DNA from: Azospirillum fermentarium
GTDB lineage: Bacteria; Pseudomonadota; Alphaproteobacteria; Azospirillales; Azospirillaceae
Length of the DNA: 60,000 bases
Reading direction: 5' to 3'
Assembly (NCBI RefSeq): GCF_025961205.1
Contig: NZ_JAOQNH010000002.1
Span: 390,001 to 450,000 of the forward strand
Position numbers and translations under genes: made by a program. Shown here piece after piece: positions 50,839-60,000 of the stretch. The first letter of the stretch is position 1, and every line of letters starts with the position of its first letter. The notes beneath the pieces were generated by a model. It was not told the origin of the DNA. It worked only from the letters and a program-made list of their open reading frames with translations, and did no database searches.

Positions 50839-52602
50839 TCAATAGGCCAGGGTCAGGGCGATGTGCGGCCGTCCCTGGCCGGTGGTGAAGCCCTGCTTGC
50901 CGACGACCTGCCAGCCGTAATCGAACGCGACGGTCAGAGCCGGAGCCAGCGTGTAGCGCAGCCCGACGCCAACCCCGGACAGGGAGGCTGTCTTGGGTTC
51001 ACCTGTGCCCGGAGCACGGTTCTGGGCCAGGCCGTAATCCCAGAACCCGAGGAACTGGAGCTTGTCGTCCCGGTCGCGCGCCCCCAGAAGTTTGGTCAGG
51101 CTGATGTCGGGCGTGCGCAGTTCGGTGGAAAACAGCACCCCCTGATCGGCGTTGATCTGCCGTTCCTCGAACCCGCGCACCGACCCGTTGCCGCCGAACC
51201 CAAGCTGTTCGGATGGCATCAGGGGGCCGCTGGCAAGCTGGCCCTGGACCCGCACCAGCCACGAGAACGCCTCGGGCAGCGGTGTCAGCCGGTCCACGCC
51301 GATGCGGGCATAGGCGTAACGGGCCTCCACCCCGGCCCTCTGGGTCTGCAGCGCCGCGCTGGTGTTCTTGTCGTTGAAGCCGCCGGGGCTGAAGAACACA
51401 CCCGCGTTGAGGGCCGTGGTTCCCCAGGCATCGGGACGGGACGCGCTGTAGGCCGCCGTCCATTGGGCGACGTCGGCGGCGTTGTTCAGCACCGAGACGC
51501 CGCCGAATTCCAGATTGTTGTTCGTCCGCTTCCAGTCGAACCCCGCCTGAAGCTGGTGGGTTATCCCCCAGATTTCGGACAGCGGAACCGTATAGCGCGC
51601 GGAGGCCTGTGACGACCGCCCGATCTGCCGGAACGACTGCGGCAGGTCGGGCACGCTTTCCGCGTAGCTGCCGAACAGGGTCAGGGTGTGGCGCCAGGGC
51701 AGGGGGATGGTGTAGCTGCCGGAATGACCGGCGAAATGGGGTTTCGCACCCAGCCCGTCGCGCCAGAAATCCGGGCTGGCGGTGAACTGGTAGGACATCT
51801 GATGGTCAAGCCACAGCGCGTTGCCCCAGTTGAACCCGGCGAAGGTCCGGTTGCGGTCGGTGGACTGGGTGCCGGTGTTCTCGTACCCGCCGAAGACCCG
51901 GACGGGGAAGCGGTCGGTGGTCCGCAGGATGATGTCGCTGGCCCCCGCCTGTTCGCTGCGCTGATAGACCAGATCGGTGCGGCGGAAGGGGTTCTGGTTG
52001 AGCCAGTTCACATCCTCCAGCAGCCCCCTGCCGCTGATGCGGCTGCCGCTGGCCGTGCGCACCTGCGACAGCAGGAGCTCGTCGGAAAACCATTCGTTGC
52101 CTTCGGTCCGCACCTGGCCGGCACGGAACTCCAGGGCCAGGATCTGCACCGTGCCGGTGGAGATGTCGTGTTCCGGCACCAGCACGTCCACCAGCGGGCG
52201 GTCATGCTCGCGGAAAAAGATCACGGTGGCGCGGATGATCTCGTTCAGCCGGTCGAGCGTCACCGGCTGCCCCAGATAGGGAGCGATCAGGGCATGGAAT
52301 TCCGGCGTGTCCAGCACATCGACTTCGGCGGTGTCCACTCCCGAAACCGTGACGCCGTGGCGCTGAAGCTGATCCGCACGGGCATGGAACACCAGCCCCT
52401 TCAGAGCGGGGAGAATGGCGGCGCGGCCCCCCGGCAGGCCGGGTTTTTCCGGCGGCGGGGCGGGCAGGGCGCCGGCCCGCGGGTTGGCCGGCGGTTCCTT
52501 GGGCGCGATGCGTTCGAAGTCCTGGGCGGATGCGGCACCCGACCAGCAGACCAGGGCAAGACCGGCGTGGCCGAGGCGTTTCAGGACGGGGCGGGAGATC
52601 AT
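50839..52602 (-). CDS. TpsB/ShlB-type outer membrane transporter
   Basis: 587 residues with a signal peptide (cut near GAASA-QDFE). The periplasmic POTRA region runs about 70-185 (VLDTPEFHALIAPYLGQPVTLD..., FFREHDRPLVDVLVPE). The C-terminal 380 residues are the beta-barrel with alternating aromatic strands and the Omp85-superfamily signature GFGGNGSVRGFEER, ending in the hydrophobic ALTLAY. It secretes the TpsA protein encoded upstream. The ATG overlaps the TpsA stop codon (ATGA), so the pair is coupled in the order tpsA-tpsB. Confidence 0.92.
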   Translation of the reverse strand: MISRPVLKRLGHAGLALVCWSGAASAQDFERIAPKEPPANPRAGALPAPPPEKPGLPGGRAAILPALKGLVFHARADQLQRHGVTVSGVDTAEVDVLDTPEFHALIAPYLGQPVTLDRLNEIIRATVIFFREHDRPLVDVLVPEHDISTGTVQILALEFRAGQVRTEGNEWFSDELLLSQVRTASGSRISGRGLLEDVNWLNQNPFRRTDLVYQRSEQAGASDIILRTTDRFPVRVFGGYENTGTQSTDRNRTFAGFNWGNALWLDHQMSYQFTASPDFWRDGLGAKPHFAGHSGSYTIPLPWRHTLTLFGSYAESVPDLPQSFRQIGRSSQASARYTVPLSEIWGITHQLQAGFDWKRTNNNLEFGGVSVLNNAADVAQWTAAYSASRPDAWGTTALNAGVFFSPGGFNDKNTSAALQTQRAGVEARYAYARIGVDRLTPLPEAFSWLVRVQGQLASGPLMPSEQLGFGGNGSVRGFEERQINADQGVLFSTELRTPDISLTKLLGARDRDDKLQFLGFWDYGLAQNRAPGTGEPKTASLSGVGVGLRYTLAPALTVAFDYGWQVVGKQGFTTGQGRPHIALTLAY

Positions 52603-55600
52603 TGGCCGGCGGCCCCCTGGTTCGGGCCTGCGCCGGTCTGGGTGTCGCCGGGGGCCGTTGCGGTGTCGAGGACGAGAGTCACGTTGGGATTGTCGCTGCT
52701 GCGGAAGGTGTTGAAGCTGGATGCGCCCGCCGTCACGCCGCCGGTCACGCCGGGAATGGGGGCGGACGCACCGGGGCCGTTGTCCGTGGCGGACGGCCCA
52801 TCCCGGAACAGGGCCGCGTAGCCGACCGTCTGGCTGTAGGTGACCGCAACGCCGCCCGTCTGGACCGTCGCTTCCACATGGCCCGTGCCTTGGGGGGAGG
52901 CCGCACCCCTGGCAGCAGGGCCGGACGACGGCAGCGGGACGACGACCGGAGAGCCGCCGCGCGGACCGCCGGCGGCCGGAGCGCCGATGGTGGTCCCGCC
53001 CGCCGGGGAACTCCCCGCCGTGCTTCCCCCGAAACCCAGGGAGGTTCCCGTTTGGGTATAGGTGGGGGGATTGGTCTGGGACGCGCCCGTCACCGCCGTT
53101 CCGCCCACGGGGGGCACGACGATGGGGGGGCTGATCCGTGTGACCGGGGGCTGGACGGGCGGAGAAACCGCAGGCGGTTCGGCCACCGGCGGGGCCGGCG
53201 GGGACACCACGGGCGGTTCGGTAACGGGCGGTCGGGTCACGGGCGGCTCGGCCACCGGGGGCGGCGGCGGGGGCGGCGTGACGGGCGGCTCGACCACCGG
53301 GGGCGTCGGCGGGGACACCACGGGCGGTTCGGTGACGGGCGGTTGGGTCACCGGGGGCGTCGGGGGCGACACCACCGGCGGCTCGGTCACCGGGGGCGGT
53401 GGCGGAGGGGGAGGGGGAGGGGGAGGCGGCGGCGGTGGCGGAGAGGACGGGGCGGCTTCCGCGTAGATGAAGCGGGCGGCGTCGGTGAACGTGGACGGAT
53501 CCTTGGTCAGATAGGTGCCGCTGTAGGTGGCGTCGGCGCTCAGCCCGCCCTTGACGATGCCCGCTGCCGTGGCGGAATAGATCAGCCATTGCCGGTACGC
53601 CTGCACGGCGGAGGCGCCGGCGTTGTTGATGACGTTGCCGGTGGCGCTCAGGACCACCATGCCGCCGGGCTTGGGCTGTTCGTTGGTGTCGTTGGGGTCG
53701 TTGCGGCCATCCGGGGCGGTGGCCGACACGGTGGTGCCGGCGGCCAGGGTCATGTCACCCACCGTGCGGATGTTGATGGTGCGGAAGAGGGGGCCGCCGA
53801 TGCTCCCCGACAGCACCAGCCCGCCGGCCCCGTCCACGATCTCCACGTTGCCGGTGAGGTTGCCCGCGGTGGTGTGGACCAGCCCTTCCAGCGTGCCGAT
53901 GCGGTTGTTGGCATCGGTCAGGATGATGTTGCCGAAGGTTTCCAGCGTCAGACGGTCCACCTGCAGCACGCCGTCCTGGCGGATGGTCTGTTCCACCCGC
54001 ATGTCGTGAAGCGAGGTCAGGGAGCTGGCGCCGTCGTTCCGCAAGCCCGCCGCACCGATGCGCAGGGTGTCGGCGGCCATGAAGTCCAGGGTGGTGTTCG
54101 CCCCGGTCAGGCTTCCCTGAATGGTGCCGCTGTCGCGGGTTTGCAGATGGAAGGATGCGTTGTCGGTGGTGGAGGTGATGTCCACGGTAACCGGGCTGAG
54201 CGCTGTGCTGCTGCGCAGCCGCAGCGGCGTGCTGCCGTTCAGCACGACGGAGCCGGCGCCGGACAGCGACAGCGATCCCACGCGGTGCCACTGGCCGCTC
54301 ACATTGTTGATCGTGCCGTCGTTGACGAGCGACAGTGCGTTCGTCACGCGCAGATAGGGGGTGTCGGAGAAGACCGTGGCCATGCGGCCGGTCAGGGGCT
54401 GGATGTCGGTGGCGTAATCGCTGCCCAGCCCCAGGGTGTTGGTGGCGGGGTTGGTGAAGGTCAGTTGTGTGGTGGTGCCGCTCAGCCGCCCGATCCGGTT
54501 GCCGGTGCCGGTGAAGTCCACCGTGGCCGACGGCATGTTCAGATTGAGGATCCCGCCGACCAGCGGGTGGGTCTGGGTGACCGTGGAACCGCCCGCTCCC
54601 AGGAGGATGCGGCCCGCCGCCCCCACGTCGATGCCGTCCACCCCATCGACCGATCCGACGGTCAGGTTCTCGAGCGTATGGAAGCCGACGTTCCGCCCGT
54701 CGGCCTTGATCGCGATGGTGCCGATGGTGTTGCCGGTGTCCAGCAGGTCCACGTCGCCGCCTGCCGTGACCGCCAGCCCGCTTGCGGACAGCCCGGACTG
54801 CTGGGTGACCTGCCCGCCGGACTTCAGATGCAGCTTCGTCAGGCCGGTCACGAACACCGGCCCCGCAATGTCGATGTCGCCCCCCGTCGGCGAGCCGAGA
54901 ACCAGCGTGTCGGCGGTGATGCCCATCAGCGCGTTCTGGCTGACATCCAGCGCCGCCGACGACGAGGCGGGGTCCGTCCCGAGGGAGACGCCCCATGTGG
55001 TCGTCAGCGGGGCCAGCGTGACGTTTCCGCGTGTGTTGATGGTGGCCTGGGAGCTTTTGTTGATCCGGTCCGCGCGCAGCGTGACGGACCCGGTGGTGAC
55101 GGTGGGATCGGGCCCCGGCTGGTTGGTGGTGCGGATGGCGGTGTTGCCGTCGAGATGGATCCCAAGGGACGGGGTGATGGCGGAGGACGATCCCGCGGTC
55201 CCGGTCAGGGTGATCGCCCCCCCGGCGGAGGTGATGCTGCTGGCCGCGCCCGCCATCATGATGCCGGTGTTGTAGCCGGTTAGACTCGGGATCAGGCTGT
55301 CCAGGATCGTTCCGCCGGTACCGGTGATCGAGACGCCGCCGCCCTCCCCATTGCTGGTGACCGTCGAATCCTGGATCACCACGCCCATGGAAAAGCCGAT
55401 GCTGCCGGAGAGCAGCGACCCATGGCCGCCCCGGCCGGTGATGGTGATGGCGTCGGTTGCGGTGCTGGCGGAGGTAATCGCCGAACTGCCGCTGATCAGC
55501 ACCCCATGGGCCGTCGTCGTATTGAGTCCGGCCATCGGCTCGGGGCCGTCGCCGTCGATGAGGATCCTGCCGGTTCCCGACGTGATTTCGGACGCGCTGT

Positions 55601-57554
55601 CGAGCATCACGCCGGCTGTGATGTTCATGGGAGCCGCTAGGCCGGATTTGCCCTGCAGGATGATGTCGCCACCGCCCGACCGCAGCCTGGCATTGTAAAG
55701 ATTGACGCCGACATCCATCCCTACCAGAGGCATGCCGGTCGCCGGGCCGGTCAGGTGCCCGTCGCTTCCCACCGCGGAGCCGCCGGCGGCCTCGATGAAG
55801 CCGCCGCCGCTGGCCACCAGCGCGTTGTTCGTGAAATAGATGCCGCCGACCGCAGACCGGCTGCTGTTGAAGACGACGTTGAGCCAGCCATCCGACGACG
55901 GCCCGTTGTTTTTGATCGAGCCGCTGAAAACGATGTTGCTTCCGGCCCGCAATGTCAGGGTCCGGTTCATCGCCTCCGTCAGGCCGCTGGTGTCGAGCGT
56001 CGCGTCACCATTCCAGCCGATGTTGCTGCTGGCTTCCAGGATCAGGGAGTTGCTGTCCAGGAGGGAACGGATGGTGCCGGTGGTGATGTTCTGCGAACCC
56101 GTGTTCTCCAGGGGCTCGCCGTTGGTGAAGCCGGCGCCCCAGACCGCGGCATCGTTCAGGGACAGCTCGGTCGGCGCGGCGGCGGCGCCGCCGCTCGTGA
56201 CCGTGATGGTGGTCGGGTCCAGCAGCAGCTTGCCCGTCTGCCCGCGCGGGGCGGAGGTGTCCACCGCTGCGCGGAAGGACAGGTCGCCCTTGCCGGACAC
56301 TTCGACAAAGCCGCCGTCGCCGCCGCCGGCACCGCCGCGGGCCGTGACGGTGCCGGCAGCGCTGGTGGTGCCGTCCGACCAGACCACCACCGATCCGCCG
56401 TTTCCGGGGCCGCCGCCCGTGCCGCCGTCGGCGCGGATGGTGGCGCCGGCGGCCATGGCCGTGCGCTTGGCGTTGGGAATGGGGGGCGGGAGAATCTTGA
56501 GCGCCGGATCCTGCCCGCCGTATCGGTCGCCCCCCACCAGAACCGTGCCGCCGGCCGCCGTACCGGACGCGTCGATGGACGATCCCGGCGCCAGCCCCAC
56601 CCGGCCGCCGGTCATCACCACCGTGCCGCCGTTCTTGGCCGGGGCGGTGCCGCGGGCGTCGATGGCACCCGTGTGCAGCACCGTTCCGTCGGCCGACACC
56701 GACACATGCCCGCCCGACCCGTCGGCGTTGCGCGCCTCCACGGTGCCCGAGACGGTGACGTCGCCGCCCGTGGCGCTCATCCACACCCGGCCGTTGCGCG
56801 TCCGGCTGCCGGTGGCGCGCACCACCCCGCCGTTGTTGCCGGCCAGGGCGTAGATGTTGCCCCCCACCGCCTTCAACTCGGCCTGGGCCGCGTCGATCAG
56901 ACCGCTGTGCTCCACCGCGCCGCCGTTCCCCGTCCGCACGAACACCCGTTCGTCGCCGCCGTCGGCCAGCAGCACCTCGGTGCCGCTGGCCAGGGCGGCG
57001 GTGCCCTTGGGGGCGGTGACCGTGCCGGCATTGCTGACTGTGCGGGCGATCAGGATCACATCGCCGCCGGTGGACGAGATCTTGCCCAGGTTGGTCACCC
57101 TGCCGGGGGCATCGCCCTTGAACAGCAGCGACCCGCCCTTCATGAAATGCTCGTTCAGCACGTCCAGGGTCGAGGCGACGAAGCTGCCCCCCGTCACCAC
57201 CACCCCGCTGTCACCGACCACCACCCCTTGCGGGTTGACCAGATACAGCGACCCGGTGGCTTCCAGCCGGCCCAGGATGGTGGACAGGGTGCCGCCGGTC
57301 ACCCGGTTCAGCGTGGCCCCGTTCCCGTTGTTGACGCGCACCGCATGCCCGGCGCCCACGTCGAAGCTCTGCCAGTTGATGATGCCGCGCGCGGTGGTCT
57401 GGTCGATGGTCATCGTCTGACCCGATTGCGCAATGCTTCCCGCCCCGCCGGCAAAGGTTCCCCTCGTGGGCAGGGGCGGGTTGGCGAAGGCCACGCCCGG
57501 AATGAACATGGCGGTGGACAGCAGCAGCATCCGAAGGCGGATCTTGGGTATCAC
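52599..57554 (-). CDS. TpsA-type secreted filamentous exoprotein
   Basis: 1651 residues. The signal peptide is MIPKIRLRMLLLSTAMF..., cut near GVAFA. The TPS secretion domain (about 28-260) has the conserved NGNGATLNRVTGG and LYLVNPQGVVVGDSG. The body is a long beta-helix of repeated strands (SAGGAITLTGTAG-like units), consistent with a filamentous haemagglutinin-like adhesin. Residues about 1366-1475 are a proline-rich repeat, followed by a glycine/serine-rich C-terminal part of about 175 residues. No toxin domain is recognisable. Its partner transporter overlaps its stop. Upstream lie the dyads of the shared intergenic region. Confidence 0.9.
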   Translation of the reverse strand: MIPKIRLRMLLLSTAMFIPGVAFANPPLPTRGTFAGGAGSIAQSGQTMTIDQTTARGIINWQSFDVGAGHAVRVNNGNGATLNRVTGGTLSTILGRLEATGSLYLVNPQGVVVGDSGVVVTGGSFVASTLDVLNEHFMKGGSLLFKGDAPGRVTNLGKISSTGGDVILIARTVSNAGTVTAPKGTAALASGTEVLLADGGDERVFVRTGNGGAVEHSGLIDAAQAELKAVGGNIYALAGNNGGVVRATGSRTRNGRVWMSATGGDVTVSGTVEARNADGSGGHVSVSADGTVLHTGAIDARGTAPAKNGGTVVMTGGRVGLAPGSSIDASGTAAGGTVLVGGDRYGGQDPALKILPPPIPNAKRTAMAAGATIRADGGTGGGPGNGGSVVVWSDGTTSAAGTVTARGGAGGGDGGFVEVSGKGDLSFRAAVDTSAPRGQTGKLLLDPTTITVTSGGAAAAPTELSLNDAAVWGAGFTNGEPLENTGSQNITTGTIRSLLDSNSLILEASSNIGWNGDATLDTSGLTEAMNRTLTLRAGSNIVFSGSIKNNGPSSDGWLNVVFNSSRSAVGGIYFTNNALVASGGGFIEAAGGSAVGSDGHLTGPATGMPLVGMDVGVNLYNARLRSGGGDIILQGKSGLAAPMNITAGVMLDSASEITSGTGRILIDGDGPEPMAGLNTTTAHGVLISGSSAITSASTATDAITITGRGGHGSLLSGSIGFSMGVVIQDSTVTSNGEGGGVSITGTGGTILDSLIPSLTGYNTGIMMAGAASSITSAGGAITLTGTAGSSSAITPSLGIHLDGNTAIRTTNQPGPDPTVTTGSVTLRADRINKSSQATINTRGNVTLAPLTTTWGVSLGTDPASSSAALDVSQNALMGITADTLVLGSPTGGDIDIAGPVFVTGLTKLHLKSGGQVTQQSGLSASGLAVTAGGDVDLLDTGNTIGTIAIKADGRNVGFHTLENLTVGSVDGVDGIDVGAAGRILLGAGGSTVTQTHPLVGGILNLNMPSATVDFTGTGNRIGRLSGTTTQLTFTNPATNTLGLGSDYATDIQPLTGRMATVFSDTPYLRVTNALSLVNDGTINNVSGQWHRVGSLSLSGAGSVVLNGSTPLRLRSSTALSPVTVDITSTTDNASFHLQTRDSGTIQGSLTGANTTLDFMAADTLRIGAAGLRNDGASSLTSLHDMRVEQTIRQDGVLQVDRLTLETFGNIILTDANNRIGTLEGLVHTTAGNLTGNVEIVDGAGGLVLSGSIGGPLFRTINIRTVGDMTLAAGTTVSATAPDGRNDPNDTNEQPKPGGMVVLSATGNVINNAGASAVQAYRQWLIYSATAAGIVKGGLSADATYSGTYLTKDPSTFTDAARFIYAEAAPSSPPPPPPPPPPPPPPPPPVTEPPVVSPPTPPVTQPPVTEPPVVSPPTPPVVEPPVTPPPPPPPVAEPPVTRPPVTEPPVVSPPAPPVAEPPAVSPPVQPPVTRISPPIVVPPVGGTAVTGASQTNPPTYTQTGTSLGFGGSTAGSSPAGGTTIGAPAAGGPRGGSPVVVPLPSSGPAARGAASPQGTGHVEATVQTGGVAVTYSQTVGYAALFRDGPSATDNGPGASAPIPGVTGGVTAGASSFNTFRSSDNPNVTLVLDTATAPGDTQTGAGPNQGAAGQ
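53140..53460 (-). repeat. Proline-rich tandem repeat within TpsA
   Basis: The coding sequence repeats units such as PPVTEPPVVSPPTPP and PPVAEPPVTRPPVTEPP, preceded by an uninterrupted run of about 17 prolines. At the DNA level this is a GC-rich imperfect tandem repeat likely to vary in length between strains. It may span the cell wall or act as a spacer between the beta-helix and the C-terminal part. Confidence 0.85.
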
Positions 57555-57729
57555 GGGGCGTCTCCAGAAGGCATGGAGTGGCGCATGCTTCTTGGGAAAG
57601 AGGCATGTGGTTGCTGTAATTTATGATTACGGACTGTATTTATCCGACGACCTGACAGTGCAACAAGTATTATGCGGCTTGCAATATATAAACCTTGCTA
57701 GATTCATTTTATTACATATCAAATCTTGG

Positions 57730-57744
57730 CACAATTACATTGTG
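57730..57744. promoter_or_regulatory. 15-bp dyad CACAAT-N3-ATTGTG
   Basis: CACAAT-TAC-ATTGTG is a perfect dyad in the AT-rich interval between tpsA and the 7TMR kinase. This 331-bp interval (57555-57885) has no gene and should contain both divergent promoters. Confidence 0.35.
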
Positions 57745-57817
57745 TTATCTTATTTATGCCATTTTTGATGAAACTGTCTGAATTGTGACATTCAATGGCG
57801 CATTGATCTCAAATATG

Positions 57818-57857
57818 GCATCACGAATGGAAAGCATCGCATTTCCATTCGTGATGC
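57818..57857. repeat. Perfect 16-bp inverted repeat upstream of the 7TMR kinase
   Basis: GCATCACGAATGGAAA and its exact complement TTTCCATTCGTGATGC flank an 8-nt loop (GCATCGCA). It ends 28 bp before the kinase ATG. No T-tract follows on either strand, so it is more likely an operator, a leader hairpin controlling translation, or a short mobile repeat than a terminator. Confidence 0.75.
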
Positions 57858-57885
57858 GGTATGTGGGGATGGTTCCGGTGTCTTA

Positions 57886-60000
57886 ATGAGATGCGCGTTG
57901 AGGTTTTCTCATATTACTTATTATTTTGCGATTGGCATCGCTCTTTTTGCCATTATCGCGATAGTAACGGCGGCTGGGAGACCGGCTGTGGCCGCCCCGC
58001 CGGACGGTGGCGCGGGGCCGGATGGGCGGGTGCTGGAATTGCGGGGCCTCTCGGTTCCGGCCGCGGGGGCGATGGAGCGTCTCATCGACCCGGAGGGGCG
58101 GCTCGGCATCGCCGACGTTGCGGCCTCCGGGCGCAGGGCTGCCTTCGTGCCCGTTTCGGACAGCATCGGCATGGGCTACACCGCGGCCACGGTCTGGGTG
58201 CGGCTGACGGTGCGGGCGGTGGAGCGGGCCGACTGGTGGCTGTACGTGTCGCCGCCGTTCGTGGACGACATCACCGTCTTCCTTCCCGACGATGCGGGAG
58301 GGTGGCGGGAGCAGACCGGCGGTGACATCCACGGCATCTTCGCCACCACCATTCCGTTCCGCGCACCGATCTTTCCGGTGGTCCTGGCGGTGGGGCGGGA
58401 TATTCCGGTCTATGTGCGCCTGCGCAGCACCAGCACCATGTCGGCCAGCCCGGTGTTCTATCAACCGGAATACTTTCCGCACGCCGCCACCGTCCACACC
58501 CTGTTCTCCGGTGGTTTCCTGGCGCTGCACATCGTCATCGTCATCAACATCCTGTATTATACCGGCCTGCGTGACCGGCTTTACGCCACCTATTGCGCCT
58601 GGGTGATGCTGAACGCCATTGCCTTCTCCTTAAACCTGGGCTACGGGCGCCAGCTTCTGCTGCCCGGTCCCGGCATGGTGCCCACCCATCTTCTGGAACT
58701 GGTGACCATCCTGGCCCTGCCGGTGGCGACGGTCTTCATCGCGCGGCTGCTGTATCTGCGTCATGATTATCCCCGGCTGGCCCGCCTCTACGATGCCGCG
58801 GCGTGGATCGGGGTGGGGTGCTTCGTGCTGAGCCTGTTCGGGTTCTTTCCCCAGGTGGCGGTGCCGGTGAACGTCATCGGGCTGCTGCTGGCCATCATTG
58901 CGGTGATCGTGTCGGTGCGGCTGGCGTGGCAGGGGTTCCGTCCGGCGCGGATCTATGCCCTGGCCTTTGCCGCCCATCCCATGGGGCTGATGCTGGTCAC
59001 CATGCGCAACGCGGGCCTGCTGCCGTCGGGCCCGCTGGTGGACAACAGCTATTACATCGCGTCACTGGTGAATGTGGTCCTGCTCAACGTCGGGCTGCTC
59101 GACCGTCTCAACATGGACGCCCGCGCCGCGCTGGAAGACGCCCGCCGCCGCGGGCAGGAGCTGGAGGACCGCATCGCCGTGCAGTCGCGGAAACTGGCGG
59201 AGACCAGCGCCGCCCTGTCGGAGGCCACGGTCGGACGCCGCCGGACCGAAGAGGCGCTGCGGGAAAGCGAAGCGCTGTTCCAGCGGCTGGTGGTCGCCGC
59301 CCCCGTTCCCCTGTTCGTCAGCGTTCCGGCCCGCCGGGAGATCGTCTTCGCCAACGAGCGCACCGCGGACCTGTTGGGCGTTCCGCTCGGCCGCCTCCTC
59401 AACGCGGTCACGCTGGAAACCCTGCTGATGCCGGACGACCTGCGCCGGCTCGTCGGCGCGCTCGAAGCCCAGGATATCGTTCTGGATCTCGAACTCTGCC
59501 TCCGGTCCGGGGGGGATGAGGCCTTGTGGGTGATCTTGTCGGCGGCGCGTGTGCGTTTCCACGGGGAAGCGGCGCTGTTGATCGGTTTGAACGACATCAC
59601 CAGCCGCCGCCAGTTGGAAAAGGCGCTCACCGACGCCCGCAACCAGGCCGAAGCCGCCCTGGCGGTGGAGCGGGTCCGCATGCGCGAGCAGCGCCAGTTG
59701 ATCGCCACCGCGGCCCATGAATTCAAGACGCCGCTGACCGCCATCGACCGGGCCGCCCAGATGCTTCAGTTCGATCTGGTTCCGTCCGACGATGGCCATG
59801 CGGGGGCCGGGCCGGACAGCCGGCGGGTGGCCCAGCGGCTCTCCGTGGTGCGCGACAATGTGCGGCGGCTGTTCCAGGTGGTGAACAGCTTCCTGGCCGA
59901 TGCCGCGCTGGAGGCGGGGCGCCCACCGGTGGAATTGCAACCGGTGGCTCTGGCCCCGCTGGTGGAGCGGTGCGCCGCCCGGCTCGACGCCCGGCTGACG
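57886..60000 (+). CDS. 7TMR-DISM/PAS sensor histidine kinase (C-terminus beyond window)
   Basis: 705 codons are open and run off the right edge. An N-terminal membrane anchor is followed by a periplasmic 7TMR-DISM extracellular domain (TAATVWVRLTVRAVERADWWLYV...DDITVFLPDD). Seven membrane helices span about 200-400, and a coiled coil (LEDRIAVQSRKLAETSAAL) leads to a PAS domain (about 462-585, VFANERTADLLGVPLG). The HisKA domain has the phosphoacceptor H611 in ATAAHEFKTPLTAI. The ATPase domain lies outside. It probably senses a carbohydrate-like ligand. Divergent from tpsA, it might control adhesin expression, which is inference. ATG 57886 is used because the ATG five bases later is out of frame. 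Confidence 0.85.
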   Translation, partial: MRCALRFSHITYYFAIGIALFAIIAIVTAAGRPAVAAPPDGGAGPDGRVLELRGLSVPAAGAMERLIDPEGRLGIADVAASGRRAAFVPVSDSIGMGYTAATVWVRLTVRAVERADWWLYVSPPFVDDITVFLPDDAGGWREQTGGDIHGIFATTIPFRAPIFPVVLAVGRDIPVYVRLRSTSTMSASPVFYQPEYFPHAATVHTLFSGGFLALHIVIVINILYYTGLRDRLYATYCAWVMLNAIAFSLNLGYGRQLLLPGPGMVPTHLLELVTILALPVATVFIARLLYLRHDYPRLARLYDAAAWIGVGCFVLSLFGFFPQVAVPVNVIGLLLAIIAVIVSVRLAWQGFRPARIYALAFAAHPMGLMLVTMRNAGLLPSGPLVDNSYYIASLVNVVLLNVGLLDRLNMDARAALEDARRRGQELEDRIAVQSRKLAETSAALSEATVGRRRTEEALRESEALFQRLVVAAPVPLFVSVPARREIVFANERTADLLGVPLGRLLNAVTLETLLMPDDLRRLVGALEAQDIVLDLELCLRSGGDEALWVILSAARVRFHGEAALLIGLNDITSRRQLEKALTDARNQAEAALAVERVRMREQRQLIATAAHEFKTPLTAIDRAAQMLQFDLVPSDDGHAGAGPDSRRVAQRLSVVRDNVRRLFQVVNSFLADAALEAGRPPVELQPVALAPLVERCAARLDARLT

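Noticed and set aside
53140..53460. CRISPR-like or intergenic tandem repeat
   Set aside because: The repeats are in frame within tpsA, encode PPVTEPP-type units and have no unique spacers.
52530..55283. A 917-codon plus-strand frame rich in Gly and Arg
   Set aside because: It mirrors the repeat-rich tpsA and the tpsB start on the other strand; the translation is a compositional artefact.

Overview
The window comes from a very GC-rich alphaproteobacterium. A Rhodospirillales/Azospirillum-like host is my inference, from a FixLJ-like pair next to glutamate dehydrogenase, tandem Rnk paralogues and a large two-partner secretion locus. AT-rich tracts are confined to a few intergenic or foreign-looking segments. 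I saw no tRNA, rRNA or CRISPR array.

Layout. 1-5247 (minus): the N-terminal part of a giant DUF4011/SF1-helicase/Vsr-like nuclease of the Hhe anti-phage type. 5457-5987: an AT-rich, frameshifted remnant of a repeat-containing gene. 6101-11276 (minus): a GAF histidine kinase, a FixJ-like regulator coupled to a MASE1 histidine kinase, and glutamate dehydrogenase. 11572-12429: two Rnk-like genes.

12978-24779 (plus) is one tightly overlapping operon that looks like an undescribed peptide-derived natural product or cofactor pathway. It opens with a 21-codon precursor-like ORF ending FKGMPNYS, followed by a compound hairpin. The enzymes are a hotdog protein, a PqqD-radical SAM-SPASM protein, a B12-type radical SAM protein, a third radical SAM protein, two methyltransferases, a prolyl-tRNA synthetase paralogue with an altered motif 3, two GcvT-like folate enzymes, a TauD-type dioxygenase and a DUF924 protein. 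A deleted IS5-type transposase remnant separates it from the next region.

25124-50334 is a 25-kb conflict or quality-control island of three operons. The first (minus, 28900 to 25124) encodes a double Prok-RING protein, an E1/ThiF enzyme, a TPR-like protein, an AmmeMemoRadiSam-type radical SAM enzyme and a 69-residue protein ending Cys-Gly. The second (plus, 29135-43898) encodes a TIR protein with ubiquitin-like tail domains, a deoxyribosyltransferase-like protein, a ubiquitin-like-E2 fusion, a JAB peptidase, a Cdc48/FtsH-type AAA ATPase, a MoxR ATPase, several accessory proteins, ClpX-type zinc-finger proteins (one fused to a beta-helix) and a vWA-like protein. The third (minus, 50334 to 43921) encodes a J-like membrane protein, a GrpE-like protein, a diverged Hsp70 and an AAA protein with a degenerate Walker B. 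The layout suggests ubiquitin-like tagging and removal, unfolding by AAA/MoxR/vWA machinery, a private chaperone set and a TIR effector. The regions upstream of the divergent promoter and of the chaperone operon share the dyad ATACT-N2-AGTAT.

50839-57554 (minus): a TpsB/TpsA two-partner secretion pair. 57886-60000 (plus): a 7TMR-DISM/PAS histidine kinase that runs off the end. The intergenic region between them carries a perfect 16-bp inverted repeat.
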